From the NCBI GenBank assembly GCA_028694115.1, contig JAQUUB010000004.1, positions 1-64,000 of the forward strand: a DNA stretch of 64,000 nt, written 5' to 3'. This stretch comes from Lachnospiraceae bacterium (lineage in GTDB: Bacteria; Bacillota_A; Clostridia; Lachnospirales; Lachnospiraceae). The notes under the pieces were generated by a model. It had not been told where the DNA came from. It saw nothing but the letters and a program-made list of their open reading frames with translations, and did no database searches. Shown piece after piece: positions 52,712-62,416 of this stretch (position 1 is its first letter; each line of letters opens with the position of its first letter). The position numbers were made by a program, and so were the translations under genes.

Positions 52712-54544
52712 ATGAATCAAAAACTTGATATATCATCAATTATGAATCTGGTTCTAGAATCACAAGTACAGAATCTGGAAACATACGATGTAACAATTCT
52801 AATGAAATTAGCAAATCGATTAAAAAAACAGAAAGCAGATCATTCGGGAGCAAAGCTAAGGATAGCAGTTTTAGGATCTTACAGTATTCAGCACTTTGTG
52901 AGTGTTTTAGATGTATTCTTGTATAATTATGGATTTACTACGGATATCTATGAAGGGGAATACGATGGTATCAATATGGATGTTCTCGACAGTAAATCAA
53001 AGCTATACCAATTTCAACCAGATATTATTATTCTTATGATACATGATAAAGATATAAAAGTATTACCAGAATTATTGGATTCAAAAGAGAATATCAGTCA
53101 GCTTTTGAGGAAACAAATAGATTATTACAAGAATCTGTGGAAGTGCCTAGAACAGATAAAAGGCTGCCATATCCTACAGACAAATTTTGTGATTCCAGTG
53201 CATAGAGAAATCGGTAATATGTCAGCAAATTATGTATTCTCCGAAAGATCCTATCTGACGATGCTCAATTTAGAGCTTGCAAGACAGAGATCAAAGAATG
53301 TAACGATTATGGATATGGATTATCTTGCTTCCTTTGTCGGTAAAAAAGATTGGTTTGATTATTCTGCTTATTTTCTTACAAAAACAGGATTTAATATCAA
53401 TTACTTGGGGAATGTTGCGAAATTATTTGCCGATGAAATCAAGGTGATGCAGGGTCAGACAAAAAAATGCTTGGTACTTGATTTAGATAATACGATCTGG
53501 GGTGGAGTAGTAGGAGATGATGGCTGCGACGGAATTCAGATTGATCCTCATAATGCAATTGGAGAAGCCTATCGCTATTTTCAATCCTATGTCCTAAGAT
53601 TAAAGGAAAGAGGGATTATTCTAGCTGTTTGCAGTAAAAATGAGGAGGATATTGCAAAGCTTCCTTTCCAAAAAAATGAAAATATGATACTTCAATTATC
53701 CGATATTGCCTGCTTTAAGGCGAATTGGAATAATAAAGCAGACAATATAAAGATGATTGCAAAAGAGCTGAACATTGGAATTGATAGCTTAGTATTTGTG
53801 GATGATAATCCTGCGGAGAGAGAAATTGTGAAAACGTATCTGCCAGAGGTAACGGTTATCGATTTGCCAGAAGATCCTGCACTTTATGCAAATGCATTAG
53901 AAGAAGCAAATCCTTTTGAGTGGATGGAAATAACAAAAGAGGATTTAGTTCGTTCTGATTCCTACCAGGATAATAAAAAACGATGTGAAATGGAAAGCAG
54001 TTTTGTAAATTATGATGAGTATTTAAAAGCGTTAAATATGCAGGCAAAGATGGGAAAAATAGAATCTACGCATGTGGAAAGATTTGCTCAGTTAATTAAT
54101 AAATCAAATCAATTTAATTTGAGAACGAAAAGATATTCCGAGTCACAAATAGAAAGTATGAGAAATGACAAGGATATTTCCTTGCTCTATGTAGATTTAA
54201 AAGATAAGTTTACAACTTATGGTATTATTAGTTGTATTATTTTGAAAAAGATAAATGATGTTTGTTTTATCGATACATGGCTTATGAGCTGCAGGGTCTT
54301 AAAACGTGGTGTTGAAAATTTGACTTTTCAGATGGTAAATCAATATGCAGACAGTATGGGATGCCATACAATTATTGGAGAATATATTGAAAGCAAAAAG
54401 AATGGAATGGTAAAAGACTTCTATTTAGATTTAGGATTTAAAGAAGTAAAAGATTCAAAGTATCAAACATGTGAAGAATCAAAAATATATACATTTCAAA
54501 CTACAAAGAATATTGAAAAAGAATTATTTATAGAACAGATATAA
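52712..54544 (+). CDS. FkbH-like HAD-IIIC acyl-ACP loading enzyme
   Basis: A 610-residue protein with the full FkbH layout: N-terminal SGNH-like region (LRIAVLGSYSIQHF near 49-62), HAD phosphatase domain with CLVLDLDNTIWGGVVGDDG (Asp257 and Asp259), VFVDDNPAERE downstream, and a C-terminal GNAT-like domain (FIDTWLMSCRVLKRGVENLT). FkbH proteins of polyketide pathways take 1,3-bisphosphoglycerate, remove phosphate and load glyceryl onto an acyl carrier protein. Here the partner ACP is encoded 12 bases downstream. There is no polyketide synthase nearby, so the loaded group probably goes to the MBOAT protein. Confidence 0.85.
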   Translation: MNQKLDISSIMNLVLESQVQNLETYDVTILMKLANRLKKQKADHSGAKLRIAVLGSYSIQHFVSVLDVFLYNYGFTTDIYEGEYDGINMDVLDSKSKLYQFQPDIIILMIHDKDIKVLPELLDSKENISQLLRKQIDYYKNLWKCLEQIKGCHILQTNFVIPVHREIGNMSANYVFSERSYLTMLNLELARQRSKNVTIMDMDYLASFVGKKDWFDYSAYFLTKTGFNINYLGNVAKLFADEIKVMQGQTKKCLVLDLDNTIWGGVVGDDGCDGIQIDPHNAIGEAYRYFQSYVLRLKERGIILAVCSKNEEDIAKLPFQKNENMILQLSDIACFKANWNNKADNIKMIAKELNIGIDSLVFVDDNPAEREIVKTYLPEVTVIDLPEDPALYANALEEANPFEWMEITKEDLVRSDSYQDNKKRCEMESSFVNYDEYLKALNMQAKMGKIESTHVERFAQLINKSNQFNLRTKRYSESQIESMRNDKDISLLYVDLKDKFTTYGIISCIILKKINDVCFIDTWLMSCRVLKRGVENLTFQMVNQYADSMGCHTIIGEYIESKKNGMVKDFYLDLGFKEVKDSKYQTCEESKIYTFQTTKNIEKELFIEQI

Positions 54545-54556
54545 AGGAGAATAATG

Positions 54557-54790
54557 ATGGGAACACAAGAAAAATTACAAGAAGTATTTCGTGATGTATT
54601 TGATGATGAGGAAATAATAATTGATGCGGATACTACTGCTGATACTATTGATGCATGGGATTCTTTGACACATGTTCAATTAATTGTAGCAGTGGAAAAA
54701 GAATTTTCTGTTAAATTTTCTACTGTAGAAATTATGAAAATGAAAAATGTAGGAGAATTTATTGACCTTATTAATAAGAAATTAGCTTAA
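54557..54790 (+). CDS. Acyl carrier protein
   Basis: A 77-residue ACP; of two adjacent ATGs the second (54557) has AAAGGAG at 7 bases. The phosphopantetheine site is Ser36 in DAWDSLTHVQLI, with typical helices either side. It lies between fkbH and the MBOAT gene and would carry the glyceryl-type group from one to the other, as DltC carries D-alanine. A phosphopantetheinyl transferase must be encoded elsewhere. Confidence 0.9.
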   Translation: MGTQEKLQEVFRDVFDDEEIIIDADTTADTIDAWDSLTHVQLIVAVEKEFSVKFSTVEIMKMKNVGEFIDLINKKLA

Positions 54791-54803
54791 GTCAGGAGTT
54801 TCT

Positions 54804-55991
54804 ATGTTTGAATTATCAGTAGGGTCACTTGTCTTTGCTCTCTTTATGATAATGGCCCCTTTTCTTTTAAGAAACAATTTTAAATATCGAAATATTTTAT
54901 TTCTGTGTATGAATCTCTTCTTATATATAGGAGGAATCAAGGCTTGGCAGCAGGCAATAGTAGCAGGTGTATGGATCGTGCTCCCTTACATTTTCGTTAA
55001 GAGGAAAATGCAGTGGAAGGCTCCTGTGATTATTGTTATGCTTATTTGCTTTGCCTATTTGATGCAATATGATTGGATTTTTGGATTGTTACATATCCCA
55101 TATTTATTTGCCTTAAAACTTTTGGGTCTTTCTTATTTTTTATTCAGACAGATTGATTTTATTATGCAGTATGAATACATGAAGGAAACAAAGGTTCGAA
55201 TTACTTTTTTAGATTATAGTAATTATCTATTATCCTTTTGGACCTTACTTGCCGGCCCGATTTTGCGCTATGAAGATTTTGTCACTGATTTTTATGAAGA
55301 AAAGGAACTAATTCAAAAAGAAGAAATATTTTTTTGCTTGAATCGTGCTTTAAATGGATATTTGAAGGTTTTTGTAGTTTCTTCCATGATTATGTACTAT
55401 GCTACAAAGTGGTTTGATGGATTAGGTACACACGGCTCAGCGATAAAGGAAGTTCTTGCTTTTGTAATCTTTGCATTTCTTAATGGATGGTATATTTATT
55501 TTAATTTTTCGGGGTATTGCGATATTGTAATTTCACTATCAAAATTATCAGGGTTTACGGTAAGAGAAAACTTTAATCAGCCGTATTTATCAAGAAGTGT
55601 TGTGGAGTTTTGGAATCGACATCATATCACTCTTTCTGAATGGATTCGAGACTACATTTATTCCCCCCTCTTTAAGAATTTAATTTCTGGTCCTTGTCAG
55701 AAGAATATTCGTTTAGGACAATATCTTGCACTATTTATAACATTTACAATAGCCGGAATCTGGCACGGTACCAATAGCAATTATCTCGTATATGGTATTT
55801 TTCAGGGACTTGGAATTGTTGGATCTATGCTATATAAGGAAATACTAAAAAAGAAACTCGGTAAGCAGAAATTCAAAAAGTACGAAGAGAATCGATTTGT
55901 TAAAATTGTTGAAACCTGCGTGACATGGATGTATATCTGTCTTACTTTTTCATTTGTTGGATTTGATGTAGTAGGATTATTAAAGGGATAA
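54804..55991 (+). CDS. MBOAT-family O-acyltransferase (DltB-like)
   Basis: A 395-residue polytopic protein with the MBOAT core: SFWTLLAGPILRYEDF, YIYFNFSGYCDIVISLSKLSG, FWNRHHITLSEWIRDYIYSPLF (conserved His273/274) and GIWHGTNSNYLVYG (catalytic His321). DltB-type members take an acyl group from a carrier protein inside and pass it across the membrane to a surface polymer. Slightly over 10 helices are expected. It starts 13 bases after the ACP gene. The acceptor (teichoic acid, exopolysaccharide or glycan) is not shown by the sequence. Confidence 0.9.
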   Translation: MFELSVGSLVFALFMIMAPFLLRNNFKYRNILFLCMNLFLYIGGIKAWQQAIVAGVWIVLPYIFVKRKMQWKAPVIIVMLICFAYLMQYDWIFGLLHIPYLFALKLLGLSYFLFRQIDFIMQYEYMKETKVRITFLDYSNYLLSFWTLLAGPILRYEDFVTDFYEEKELIQKEEIFFCLNRALNGYLKVFVVSSMIMYYATKWFDGLGTHGSAIKEVLAFVIFAFLNGWYIYFNFSGYCDIVISLSKLSGFTVRENFNQPYLSRSVVEFWNRHHITLSEWIRDYIYSPLFKNLISGPCQKNIRLGQYLALFITFTIAGIWHGTNSNYLVYGIFQGLGIVGSMLYKEILKKKLGKQKFKKYEENRFVKIVETCVTWMYICLTFSFVGFDVVGLLKG

Positions 55992-56005
55992 GAATAGAGG
56001 ACTGA

Positions 56006-56131
56006 ATGAAAAAACACTTTGCAAAAATGCCAGAGGGCTTAAAAATAATATGGCTTGCTTTAAAACTAGCAATTGTTTTGTTTGCAATTTTTCAGGCAAG
56101 TAATGCAACAATCTTATATCAAGGCTTTTAA
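56006..56131 (+). CDS. 41-aa membrane microprotein, DltX-like
   Basis: An ATG with AGAGG at 5 bases, 14 bases after the MBOAT gene, opens 41 codons: a short basic start (MKKHFAKMPEG), one membrane helix (about 12-31) and the C-terminus ATILYQGF. DltX, the small partner of DltB in D-alanylation operons, has the same layout and ends in a motif of the form aromatic-Ile-Tyr-x-x-Phe whose Tyr is thought to relay the acyl group. The Tyr-x-x-Phe end here is the same pattern. It was too short for usual gene callers. Similarity is by motif and position only. Confidence 0.65.
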   Translation: MKKHFAKMPEGLKIIWLALKLAIVLFAIFQASNATILYQGF

Positions 56132-56159
56132 TGCAACATTATTACATGACAAAGCAACA

Positions 56160-56224
56160 TTGTTTTATTGCAGATACTGAATATAATACCTATACTAGAA
56201 ATGTAATGAAACAAAAGTATAGGT
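56160..56224 (+). promoter_or_regulatory. Promoter and leader hairpin of the nucleotidyltransferase gene
   Basis: TTGTTT (56160-56165) and TATAAT (56182-56187) lie 16 bases apart. The leader contains ACCTATACT (56188-56196) and its exact complement AGTATAGGT (56216-56224), a 9-bp dyad just before the ribosome site that may be a repressor site or leader hairpin. Confidence 0.5.
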
Positions 56225-56245
56225 GTAGAAAAAGAGGAAAAATAA

Positions 56246-57160
56246 ATGAACAAACCTATATTAGTAATTATGGCAGCTGGAATGGGAAGTCGTTACGGCG
56301 GACTAAAGCAAATCGATCCGGTAGATCAAGAGGGAAACAAAATTATTGATTTTTCTATTTATGATGCGGTTCGTGCAGGATTTGAAAAAGTAGTATTCAT
56401 TATTAAAAAAGAAAATGAACAAGATTTTAGAACTTGTATAGGGGATAAGGTCAAAAACCACATTCAGGTGGAATATGTATATCAGGAATTATCCAATATA
56501 CCAAATGGATTTACGGTACCTAAAGATAGAACAAAGCCTTGGGGGACTGCACATGCAATTCTAAGCTGTAAAGACATCATCGATGGGCCTTTTGCTGTTA
56601 TTAATGCAGATGATTATTATGGAAAGGAAGCATTCCAGGTCATTTACGAATATCTTGAAAACCATGAAGATGATGAAAAGTACCGCTTTACAATGGTGGG
56701 ATATGAACTGTCAAATACGTTAACGGAGAATGGTTTTGTAAGCCGTGGCGTCTGTGAGACAGATCAGGGAGATTATTTAACAGATATCGTAGAAAGAACT
56801 CATATTGAAAAAAGAGGCGATAAAGCAGTCTATACAGAAGATGGTACAACATTTATTGAAATATCGGAAAAGTCTACCGTTTCAATGAATTTGTGGGGGT
56901 TCACGAAAGGAATTATGCCGGAGTTAGAGCGCTCCTTTCAGGAGTTCTTTGAGTTCGAAGTACCTAAAAACCCTTTAAAAGCAGAATGCTATTTACCTTT
57001 TGTAGTAGACGAACTAATTAAGCAAGATAAGGCAACCGTAAAAGTTCTGACTTCGGGTGACAGATGGTTTGGTGTTACTTATAAGGAAGATAAACCATAT
57101 GTGATGGAGTCCATAGCAAAATTAAAACAAAAAGGTTTCTATCCAGATGTCCTTTGGTAA
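56246..57160 (+). CDS. Sugar-nucleotide nucleotidyltransferase
   Basis: A 304-residue NTP_transferase protein: the N-terminal LVIMAAGMGSRYGGLKQIDPVD is the nucleotide-binding G-x-G-x-R-x(7)-K loop, FAVINADDYYGKEAF carries the metal-binding Asp pair. Such enzymes make NDP-sugars from sugar phosphates and NTP. The substrate could be a hexose 1-phosphate or another polar phosphate; this branch is not the usual GalU. It is followed by galE, so together they likely supply activated sugar for a surface polysaccharide, perhaps the acceptor of the acyl-transfer system upstream. Confidence 0.78.
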   Translation: MNKPILVIMAAGMGSRYGGLKQIDPVDQEGNKIIDFSIYDAVRAGFEKVVFIIKKENEQDFRTCIGDKVKNHIQVEYVYQELSNIPNGFTVPKDRTKPWGTAHAILSCKDIIDGPFAVINADDYYGKEAFQVIYEYLENHEDDEKYRFTMVGYELSNTLTENGFVSRGVCETDQGDYLTDIVERTHIEKRGDKAVYTEDGTTFIEISEKSTVSMNLWGFTKGIMPELERSFQEFFEFEVPKNPLKAECYLPFVVDELIKQDKATVKVLTSGDRWFGVTYKEDKPYVMESIAKLKQKGFYPDVLW

Positions 57161-57184
57161 GGACAAAAAGAAGGAGGTAGTGAT

Positions 57185-58201
57185 ATGTCAATATTAGTAA
57201 CAGGTGGTGCTGGTTATATTGGTAGTCATACATTAGTAGAATTATTAAATGCGAATTATGAAGTTGTGGTAATGGATAATCTGACAAATTCCAGTATAAA
57301 ATCATTAGAGCGTGTAGAAAAAATAACAGGTAAAAAAATAAAATTCTATGAGGCAGATATTAGGGATCGAGAGGCTCTTGAAAAGATTTTTGCTGCAGAA
57401 GAGATTGATTCCTGCATCAATTTTGCAAGTTTAAAAGCAGTCGGAGAATCCGTTTCAAAACCTTGGGAATATTATAATAACAACATAGCGGGGACATTGA
57501 CACTTCTGGATGTTATGAGAAAGCATGGAGCTAAGAATTTTGTATTTTCTTCTTCCGCAACTGTTTATGGAAATCCAGCAATGATTCCTATTACAGAGGA
57601 GTGCCCAAAAGGAGAGTGTACAAATCCTTATGGATCAACGAAATCTATGTTGGAACAAATCTTAATAGACATGCAGAAAGCAGACCCTGAATGGAATATG
57701 GTGATCCTTCGTTATTTTAATCCAATTGGTGCACATAAGAGTGGATTGATTGGGGAAAACCCAAACGGAAAACCTAATAATTTAATGCCATATATTACAC
57801 AAGTAGCAGTTGGAAAATTAGAAGAGTTAGGTGTATTTGGAAATGATTATGATACACATGATGGTACAGGAGTGAGAGATTATATTCATGTAGTAGATTT
57901 AGCGGTAGGACATGTAAAAGCAATTGAAAAATTAGAACAGAATCCTGGATTGTTTATCTGTAATCTTGGAACAGGAGTAGGCTATAGCGTACTTGATTTA
58001 GTGAAAAATTTTGAAACTGCTTCTGGAGTGAAAATCCCTTACAGAATAATGGAACGACGTCCAGGCGACATTGCAATATGCTATTCAGATGCAGCCAAAG
58101 CGAAAAAGGAATTAGGATGGCAAGCCAAAAGAGGCATTCTTGAAATGTGTGAAGATTCCTGGAGATGGCAGTCGCAGAATCCAAATGGATATGACGATTA
58201 A
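57185..58201 (+). CDS. galE: UDP-glucose 4-epimerase
   Basis: A 338-residue short-chain dehydrogenase-type epimerase, the standard GalE length. [19 protein letters not shown] binds [15 protein letters not shown] holds the catalytic Ser/Thr, [14 protein letters not shown] the Tyr-x-x-x-Lys pair, and [16 protein letters not shown] is highly typical. It interconverts UDP-glucose and UDP-galactose. AGGAGG lies 7-8 bases upstream of the ATG. It ends the cluster with a strong terminator. Confidence 0.93.
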   Translation: MSILVTGGAGYIGSHTLVELLNANYEVVVMDNLTNSSIKSLERVEKITGKKIKFYEADIRDREALEKIFAAEEIDSCINFASLKAVGESVSKPWEYYNNNIAGTLTLLDVMRKHGAKNFVFSSSATVYGNPAMIPITEECPKGECTNPYGSTKSMLEQILIDMQKADPEWNMVILRYFNPIGAHKSGLIGENPNGKPNNLMPYITQVAVGKLEELGVFGNDYDTHDGTGVRDYIHVVDLAVGHVKAIEKLEQNPGLFICNLGTGVGYSVLDLVKNFETASGVKIPYRIMERRPGDIAICYSDAAKAKKELGWQAKRGILEMCEDSWRWQSQNPNGYDD

Positions 58202-58221
58202 AACAATATGAGGCAAATCAT

Positions 58222-58281
58222 AAAAGACGATAGAAAAATCTATCGTCTTTTTGTATGGGGTACCAACAATGGTACCCCATA
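58222..58281. terminator. Two terminator hairpins between galE and pyrG
   Basis: AAAAGACGATAG/CTATCGTCTTTT (58222-58251) is a perfect 12-bp stem with T tract for the plus strand. Next, TATGGGGTACC/GGTACCCCATA (58254-58281) is a perfect 11-bp stem between the convergent genes, serving as a barrier in the other direction. Confidence 0.75.
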
Positions 58282-58289
58282 ATAAATTT

Positions 58290-59894
58290 TTATTTATGAT
58301 ATGCAACCGCCGCCGCAACAAGTCCATTAAAGAGAGGATGTGGACGGTTAGGTCTAGATTTGAGTTCTGGGTGAGCTTGTGTGGCAATAAAGAATGGATG
58401 ATCGATAACCTCACACATTTCCACAATTCTTCCATCAGGAGAAAGACCTACAAGCTTCATTCCGTTTTCTATTAAGCCATTGCGGTAATCGTTATTTACT
58501 TCATAACGATGACGATGTCTCTCGTGAATGACTTCCGCACCATAAAGAGCATAAGATTTTGAAGTCTTATCCAAGGCACAGGGGTAGGAACCAAGTCTTA
58601 AGGTGCCACCAATATCTTCAACATCTGTTTGATCAGGCATTAAGGCGATCACAGGGTGACAAGTATTAGGATTTAGTTCAATGCTGTTAGCATCTTCGAA
58701 GCCTAACACATTTCTTGCATATTCTACTATTGAAAGTTGCATTCCAAGACATAATCCTAAAAATGGGATTTTGTTCGTACGAGCATAATGGATAGCTTCT
58801 ACCATACCTTCTATTCCACGACTTCCAAATCCTCCAGGAACCAGAATTCCATCGACGCCGTCTAGAGCTTGTGCAACATTATCTTTATGAATCGTCTCTG
58901 AATCAATCCAACGAATATTCACAGTAGCACTATTATTAATTCCACCATGTTTAAGGGCTTCCACAACACTGATATAAGCGTCATGTAGCTGCGTATATTT
59001 TCCTACAAGTGCAATTTCTACTTCTTTCGTAGGATGTTTTAGCAATTCTACCATGTTAGTCCATTCTGTTAAATCAGGTTCTCTCTTTTCTAAATGAAGG
59101 CATTCGCAGACAACCTGAGCGAGATTTTCCTTTTCCATGGCAAGAGGAGCTTCATAAAGATATTCGACATCTAGATTTTGTAGCACATGCGTTCTTGGAA
59201 CATTACAAAATAGTGCAATTTTATCTTTCATTCCATTATCTAAAGCATGCTCACTTCGACAAACGATGACATCTGGTTGGATGCCCATACCCTGCAATTC
59301 TTTTACACTAGCCTGTGTAGGCTTCGTTTTCATTTCTTCAGAAACACGTAGATAAGGAATTAATGTTACATGAATCAGAATTGCATTCTCACGTCCAACC
59401 TCATGCTGAAACTGTCGAATGGATTCTAAGAAAGGCTGACTTTCAATATCACCAACAGTCCCACCTACTTCGATAATGGCAATTCGAGTCTCTGTATCGG
59501 TGAAATTTCTATAAAAACGGCCTTTGATTTCATTTGTGATATGAGGAATTACCTGTACAGTACCTCCACCATAATCTCCACGACGTTCTTTTTGAAGAAC
59601 GGACCAATAAATTTTTCCTGTTGTTACATTTGAATTCTTATCGAGATTCTCATCAATAAAACGTTCATAATGACCTAAATCCAAATCAGTTTCGGTACCA
59701 TCCTCTGTAACAAAAACCTCACCATGCTGAATAGGATTCATTGTTCCGGGATCAATGTTGATATAGGGATCAAACTTTTGCATGGTTACTTTATAACCCC
59801 TTGCTTTTAAAAGACGCCCAAGGGATGCAGCAGTGATTCCTTTTCCAAGTCCTGAGACAACACCTCCGGTTACAAATACATACTTTACTGCCAT
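58290..59894 (-). CDS. pyrG: CTP synthase
   Basis: From ATG 59894 (GGAAGGAG at 6-7 bases) the enzyme is 534 residues, the usual size. The synthase domain opens [24 protein letters not shown] with the ATP loop and has the UTP-site stretch; the C-terminal glutamine amidotransferase domain has the nucleophile Cys in [19 protein letters not shown] and the His-Glu pair near [11 protein letters not shown]. It makes CTP from UTP, ATP and glutamine. A leader terminator upstream suggests control by transcription attenuation. Confidence 0.97.
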   Translation of the reverse strand: MAVKYVFVTGGVVSGLGKGITAASLGRLLKARGYKVTMQKFDPYINIDPGTMNPIQHGEVFVTEDGTETDLDLGHYERFIDENLDKNSNVTTGKIYWSVLQKERRGDYGGGTVQVIPHITNEIKGRFYRNFTDTETRIAIIEVGGTVGDIESQPFLESIRQFQHEVGRENAILIHVTLIPYLRVSEEMKTKPTQASVKELQGMGIQPDVIVCRSEHALDNGMKDKIALFCNVPRTHVLQNLDVEYLYEAPLAMEKENLAQVVCECLHLEKREPDLTEWTNMVELLKHPTKEVEIALVGKYTQLHDAYISVVEALKHGGINNSATVNIRWIDSETIHKDNVAQALDGVDGILVPGGFGSRGIEGMVEAIHYARTNKIPFLGLCLGMQLSIVEYARNVLGFEDANSIELNPNTCHPVIALMPDQTDVEDIGGTLRLGSYPCALDKTSKSYALYGAEVIHERHRHRYEVNNDYRNGLIENGMKLVGLSPDGRIVEMCEVIDHPFFIATQAHPELKSRPNRPHPLFNGLVAAAVAYHK

Positions 59895-59910
59895 ACTGTG
59901 CTCCTTCCTT

Positions 59911-59959
59911 AATAAAAATAAGGGCACCACCGCCCTTGTAAAAGTCGTTTATTAACGAC
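59911..59959 (-). promoter_or_regulatory. pyrG leader hairpins (attenuator)
   Basis: Read on the minus strand, GTCGTT/AACGAC (59959-59944) is followed by TTTT, then AAGGGC...GCCCTT (59937-59920) is followed by ATTTTTATT, all within 60 bases upstream of the pyrG start. The second is a good intrinsic terminator ahead of the ribosome site. In Bacillus pyrG the leader terminator is overcome by CTP-sensitive addition of extra G at the transcript start; a start at GGG was not identified here, so the mechanism is open. Confidence 0.6.
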
Positions 59960-60087
59960 ATAATATATATAAAAACAATAATCTATTATACAACGCAATC
60001 TCCTTAAAATCCATATTTATTTTAAGAATATTATAAAAAAGTTTAGAAATCCTTTATAATCTAGCCAACTATTTCATAAAGTATAGG

Positions 60088-60116
60088 TTGATTTCTATAC
60101 ACACAATCTCTATAAT
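60088..60116 (+). promoter_or_regulatory. ftsH promoter
   Basis: TTGATT (60088-60093) and TATAAT (60111-60116) with a 17-base gap, about 66 bases before the ftsH start. Confidence 0.55.
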
Positions 60117-60182
60117 GATTAAATAATGTGAACAAATTTTTTGTATCAAAAAGAATAGCATGAATTTGCAGATAGGAGATTT

Positions 60183-62291
60183 ATGGATAATAACCAGATG
60201 AACGGAAATAATTCCAATAATCAGAATAAAGATGAAAAAAACAAAGGAGGGGGACCAACAGGAAATCCTAAAAATAAGCAGACAATCATTATCCTATTGA
60301 TTACTTCACTGGTCACCTTTTTTTGCATTAGTTATATGAATAAACTAGTCACCGATGGATCAAATAAGGAGATTACTTATAATCAATTTATGGAAATGGT
60401 GGATGATGGTAAGGTTGAAAGTGTTGAATTAGATTCCAATCAGATTATCATTACGCCAATCCAGGATGACAAGCAGATGCTTCCTATGACTTATTATACA
60501 GGACTTGTGGATGATCCAAATTTGGCGGACCATCTTCTAAAAGCAAAGGTTGATTTTAAAGAAAAAATACCTGATAATTCACAGATGATTATTGGAATCT
60601 TATTTAGTTATGTACTTCCTATCCTATTAGTATGGCTGCTTTTAAGCTTCGCCATGAAGAGAATGGGAAAAGGTGGCGGAATGATGGGCGTTGGTAAATC
60701 AAATGCCAAAGTCTATGTTCAAAAGGAGACAGGAGTTACATTTAAAAATGTAGCAGGTCAGGATGAGGCAAAGGAATCACTTCAAGAGGTGGTTGATTTT
60801 CTTCATAATCCAGGAAAATACGTACAAATTGGAGCAAAACTTCCAAAGGGAGCTTTACTCGTTGGACCTCCTGGAACAGGAAAGACGCTTCTTGCAAAAG
60901 CAGTTGCAGGAGAGGCTAAAGTACCATTCTTTTCCTTGGCGGGTTCTGATTTTGTAGAGATGTTCGTTGGTGTTGGTGCATCAAGAGTACGTGATTTATT
61001 TAAGGAAGCACAGAAAAATGCTCCATGTATTATTTTCATTGATGAAATTGATGCGATTGGTAAAAGTAGGGATAGCCGTATGGGCGGTAATGATGAGAGA
61101 GAACAAACCTTGAATCAGCTATTATCAGAAATGGACGGATTTGATACATCAAAAGGATTGCTCATATTAGCTGCAACGAACAGACCAGAGATTTTGGATA
61201 AGGCACTTCTTCGTCCGGGACGTTTTGATCGAAGAGTTATTGTAGATAAACCTGATTTAAAGGGTAGAATTGATACCTTAAAGGTTCATTCCAAAGATGT
61301 GAAAATGGAAGATTCGGTTGACTTAGAAGCAATCGCACTTGCCACTTCAGGAGCAGTGGGATCCGATCTTGCCAACATGGTGAATGAGGCTGCGATTAAT
61401 GCAGTAAAAAATGGAAGAGAATTTGTAAATCAAAAGGATTTATTTGATGCAGTGGAAGTGGTATTGGTAGGTAAAGAAAAGAAAGACCGCATTATGAGTA
61501 AAGAAGAGAGAAAAATTGTCTCTTACCACGAAGTTGGTCATGCTCTTGTAAGTGCCCTCCAAAAGAACTCTGAACCAGTACAGAAAATTACAATCGTACC
61601 AAGAACAATGGGAGCACTGGGATATGTTATGCATGTGCCAGAAGAAGAAAAGTATTTAAATACAGAGGCAGAAATGAGAGATATGCTGGTTGGCTTTTTA
61701 GCAGGCCGTGCAGCTGAGGAAATTGTATTTGATACGGTAACAACAGGAGCGTCCAATGATATTGAGCGGGCTACGAATATAGCAAGAGCAATGGTGACCC
61801 GATATGGTATGAGTAAAAAGTTTGGACTCATTGGCCTAGAATCCGTAGAAAGTGAATATTTAGATCGAAGAGCTTACTTGAATTGCTCTGATGTAACTGC
61901 AGCAGAAATTGACACAGAAGTAATGAAGATTTTGAAAGAAAGTTATAAAGAAGCGAAGAAGCTATTAAGAGAAAATCGAAAGATTATGGATAAATTAGCA
62001 GAATTCCTAATTGAAAAGGAAACTATTACAGGTAGTGAATTTATGAAAATATACTGTAAGGAAAAGGGGATTCCTGTACCAGTTAAAAAGGATAAAGAGA
62101 AGGAAGAAACTCAAGATACATTAAAAGAAAGCGAATCAGAAGAAAGTAAATTGATTGAAACAGAAACAAAAGAAAGTGCACCTGAAGTAAGTGAAGTGGC
62201 TGAAACAGAACCAAAAGAAAGCGTATCGGAAGAAAGCGATTCAGTTCAAACAGAACCAGTAAAAATTGAACCATCTGAATCAGAAGAATAA
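60183..62291 (+). CDS. ftsH: ATP-dependent zinc metalloprotease FtsH
   Basis: A 702-residue membrane protease: an Asn/Lys-rich cytoplasmic start, helix about 31-49, outer loop, helix about 137-158, then the AAA+ domain with Walker [14 protein letters not shown], Walker [12 protein letters not shown] and second region of homology [19 protein letters not shown], and the zinc protease with [11 protein letters not shown] (HExGH) and a downstream Asp. It degrades misfolded membrane and short-lived cytosolic proteins. The last 60 residues are an unusual Glu/Ser/Thr-rich tail of repeated ESxE units, longer than in many homologues. AGGAG precedes the ATG. Confidence 0.96.
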   Translation: MDNNQMNGNNSNNQNKDEKNKGGGPTGNPKNKQTIIILLITSLVTFFCISYMNKLVTDGSNKEITYNQFMEMVDDGKVESVELDSNQIIITPIQDDKQMLPMTYYTGLVDDPNLADHLLKAKVDFKEKIPDNSQMIIGILFSYVLPILLVWLLLSFAMKRMGKGGGMMGVGKSNAKVYVQKETGVTFKNVAGQDEAKESLQEVVDFLHNPGKYVQIGAKLPKGALLVGPPGTGKTLLAKAVAGEAKVPFFSLAGSDFVEMFVGVGASRVRDLFKEAQKNAPCIIFIDEIDAIGKSRDSRMGGNDEREQTLNQLLSEMDGFDTSKGLLILAATNRPEILDKALLRPGRFDRRVIVDKPDLKGRIDTLKVHSKDVKMEDSVDLEAIALATSGAVGSDLANMVNEAAINAVKNGREFVNQKDLFDAVEVVLVGKEKKDRIMSKEERKIVSYHEVGHALVSALQKNSEPVQKITIVPRTMGALGYVMHVPEEEKYLNTEAEMRDMLVGFLAGRAAEEIVFDTVTTGASNDIERATNIARAMVTRYGMSKKFGLIGLESVESEYLDRRAYLNCSDVTAAEIDTEVMKILKESYKEAKKLLRENRKIMDKLAEFLIEKETITGSEFMKIYCKEKGIPVPVKKDKEKEETQDTLKESESEESKLIETETKESAPEVSEVAETEPKESVSEESDSVQTEPVKIEPSESEE

Positions 62292-62295
62292 TAGG

Positions 62296-62325
62296 AGAGA
62301 CTGCAAAAAATGCAGTCTCTTTTTC
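62296..62325 (+). terminator. Terminator after ftsH
   Basis: AGAGACTGCA pairs perfectly with TGCAGTCTCT around a 5-base A loop, followed by TTTTC. Confidence 0.85.
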
Positions 62326-62354
62326 TTGACAGATATCGAAATTAGATGTATGAT
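62326..62354 (+). promoter_or_regulatory. Promoter of the fucose isomerase-like operon
   Basis: TTGACA (62326-62331) and TATGAT (62349-62354) with an ideal 17-base gap. Downstream, GTGCACGGGCAC (62367-62378) is an imperfect dyad near the transcription start, a possible LacI-type operator. Confidence 0.65.
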
Positions 62355-62416
62355 AGACACATAGATGTGCACGGGCACGGAATCGGCAAAAATTATTAAA
62401 GGAGGTATTGTTTTTT

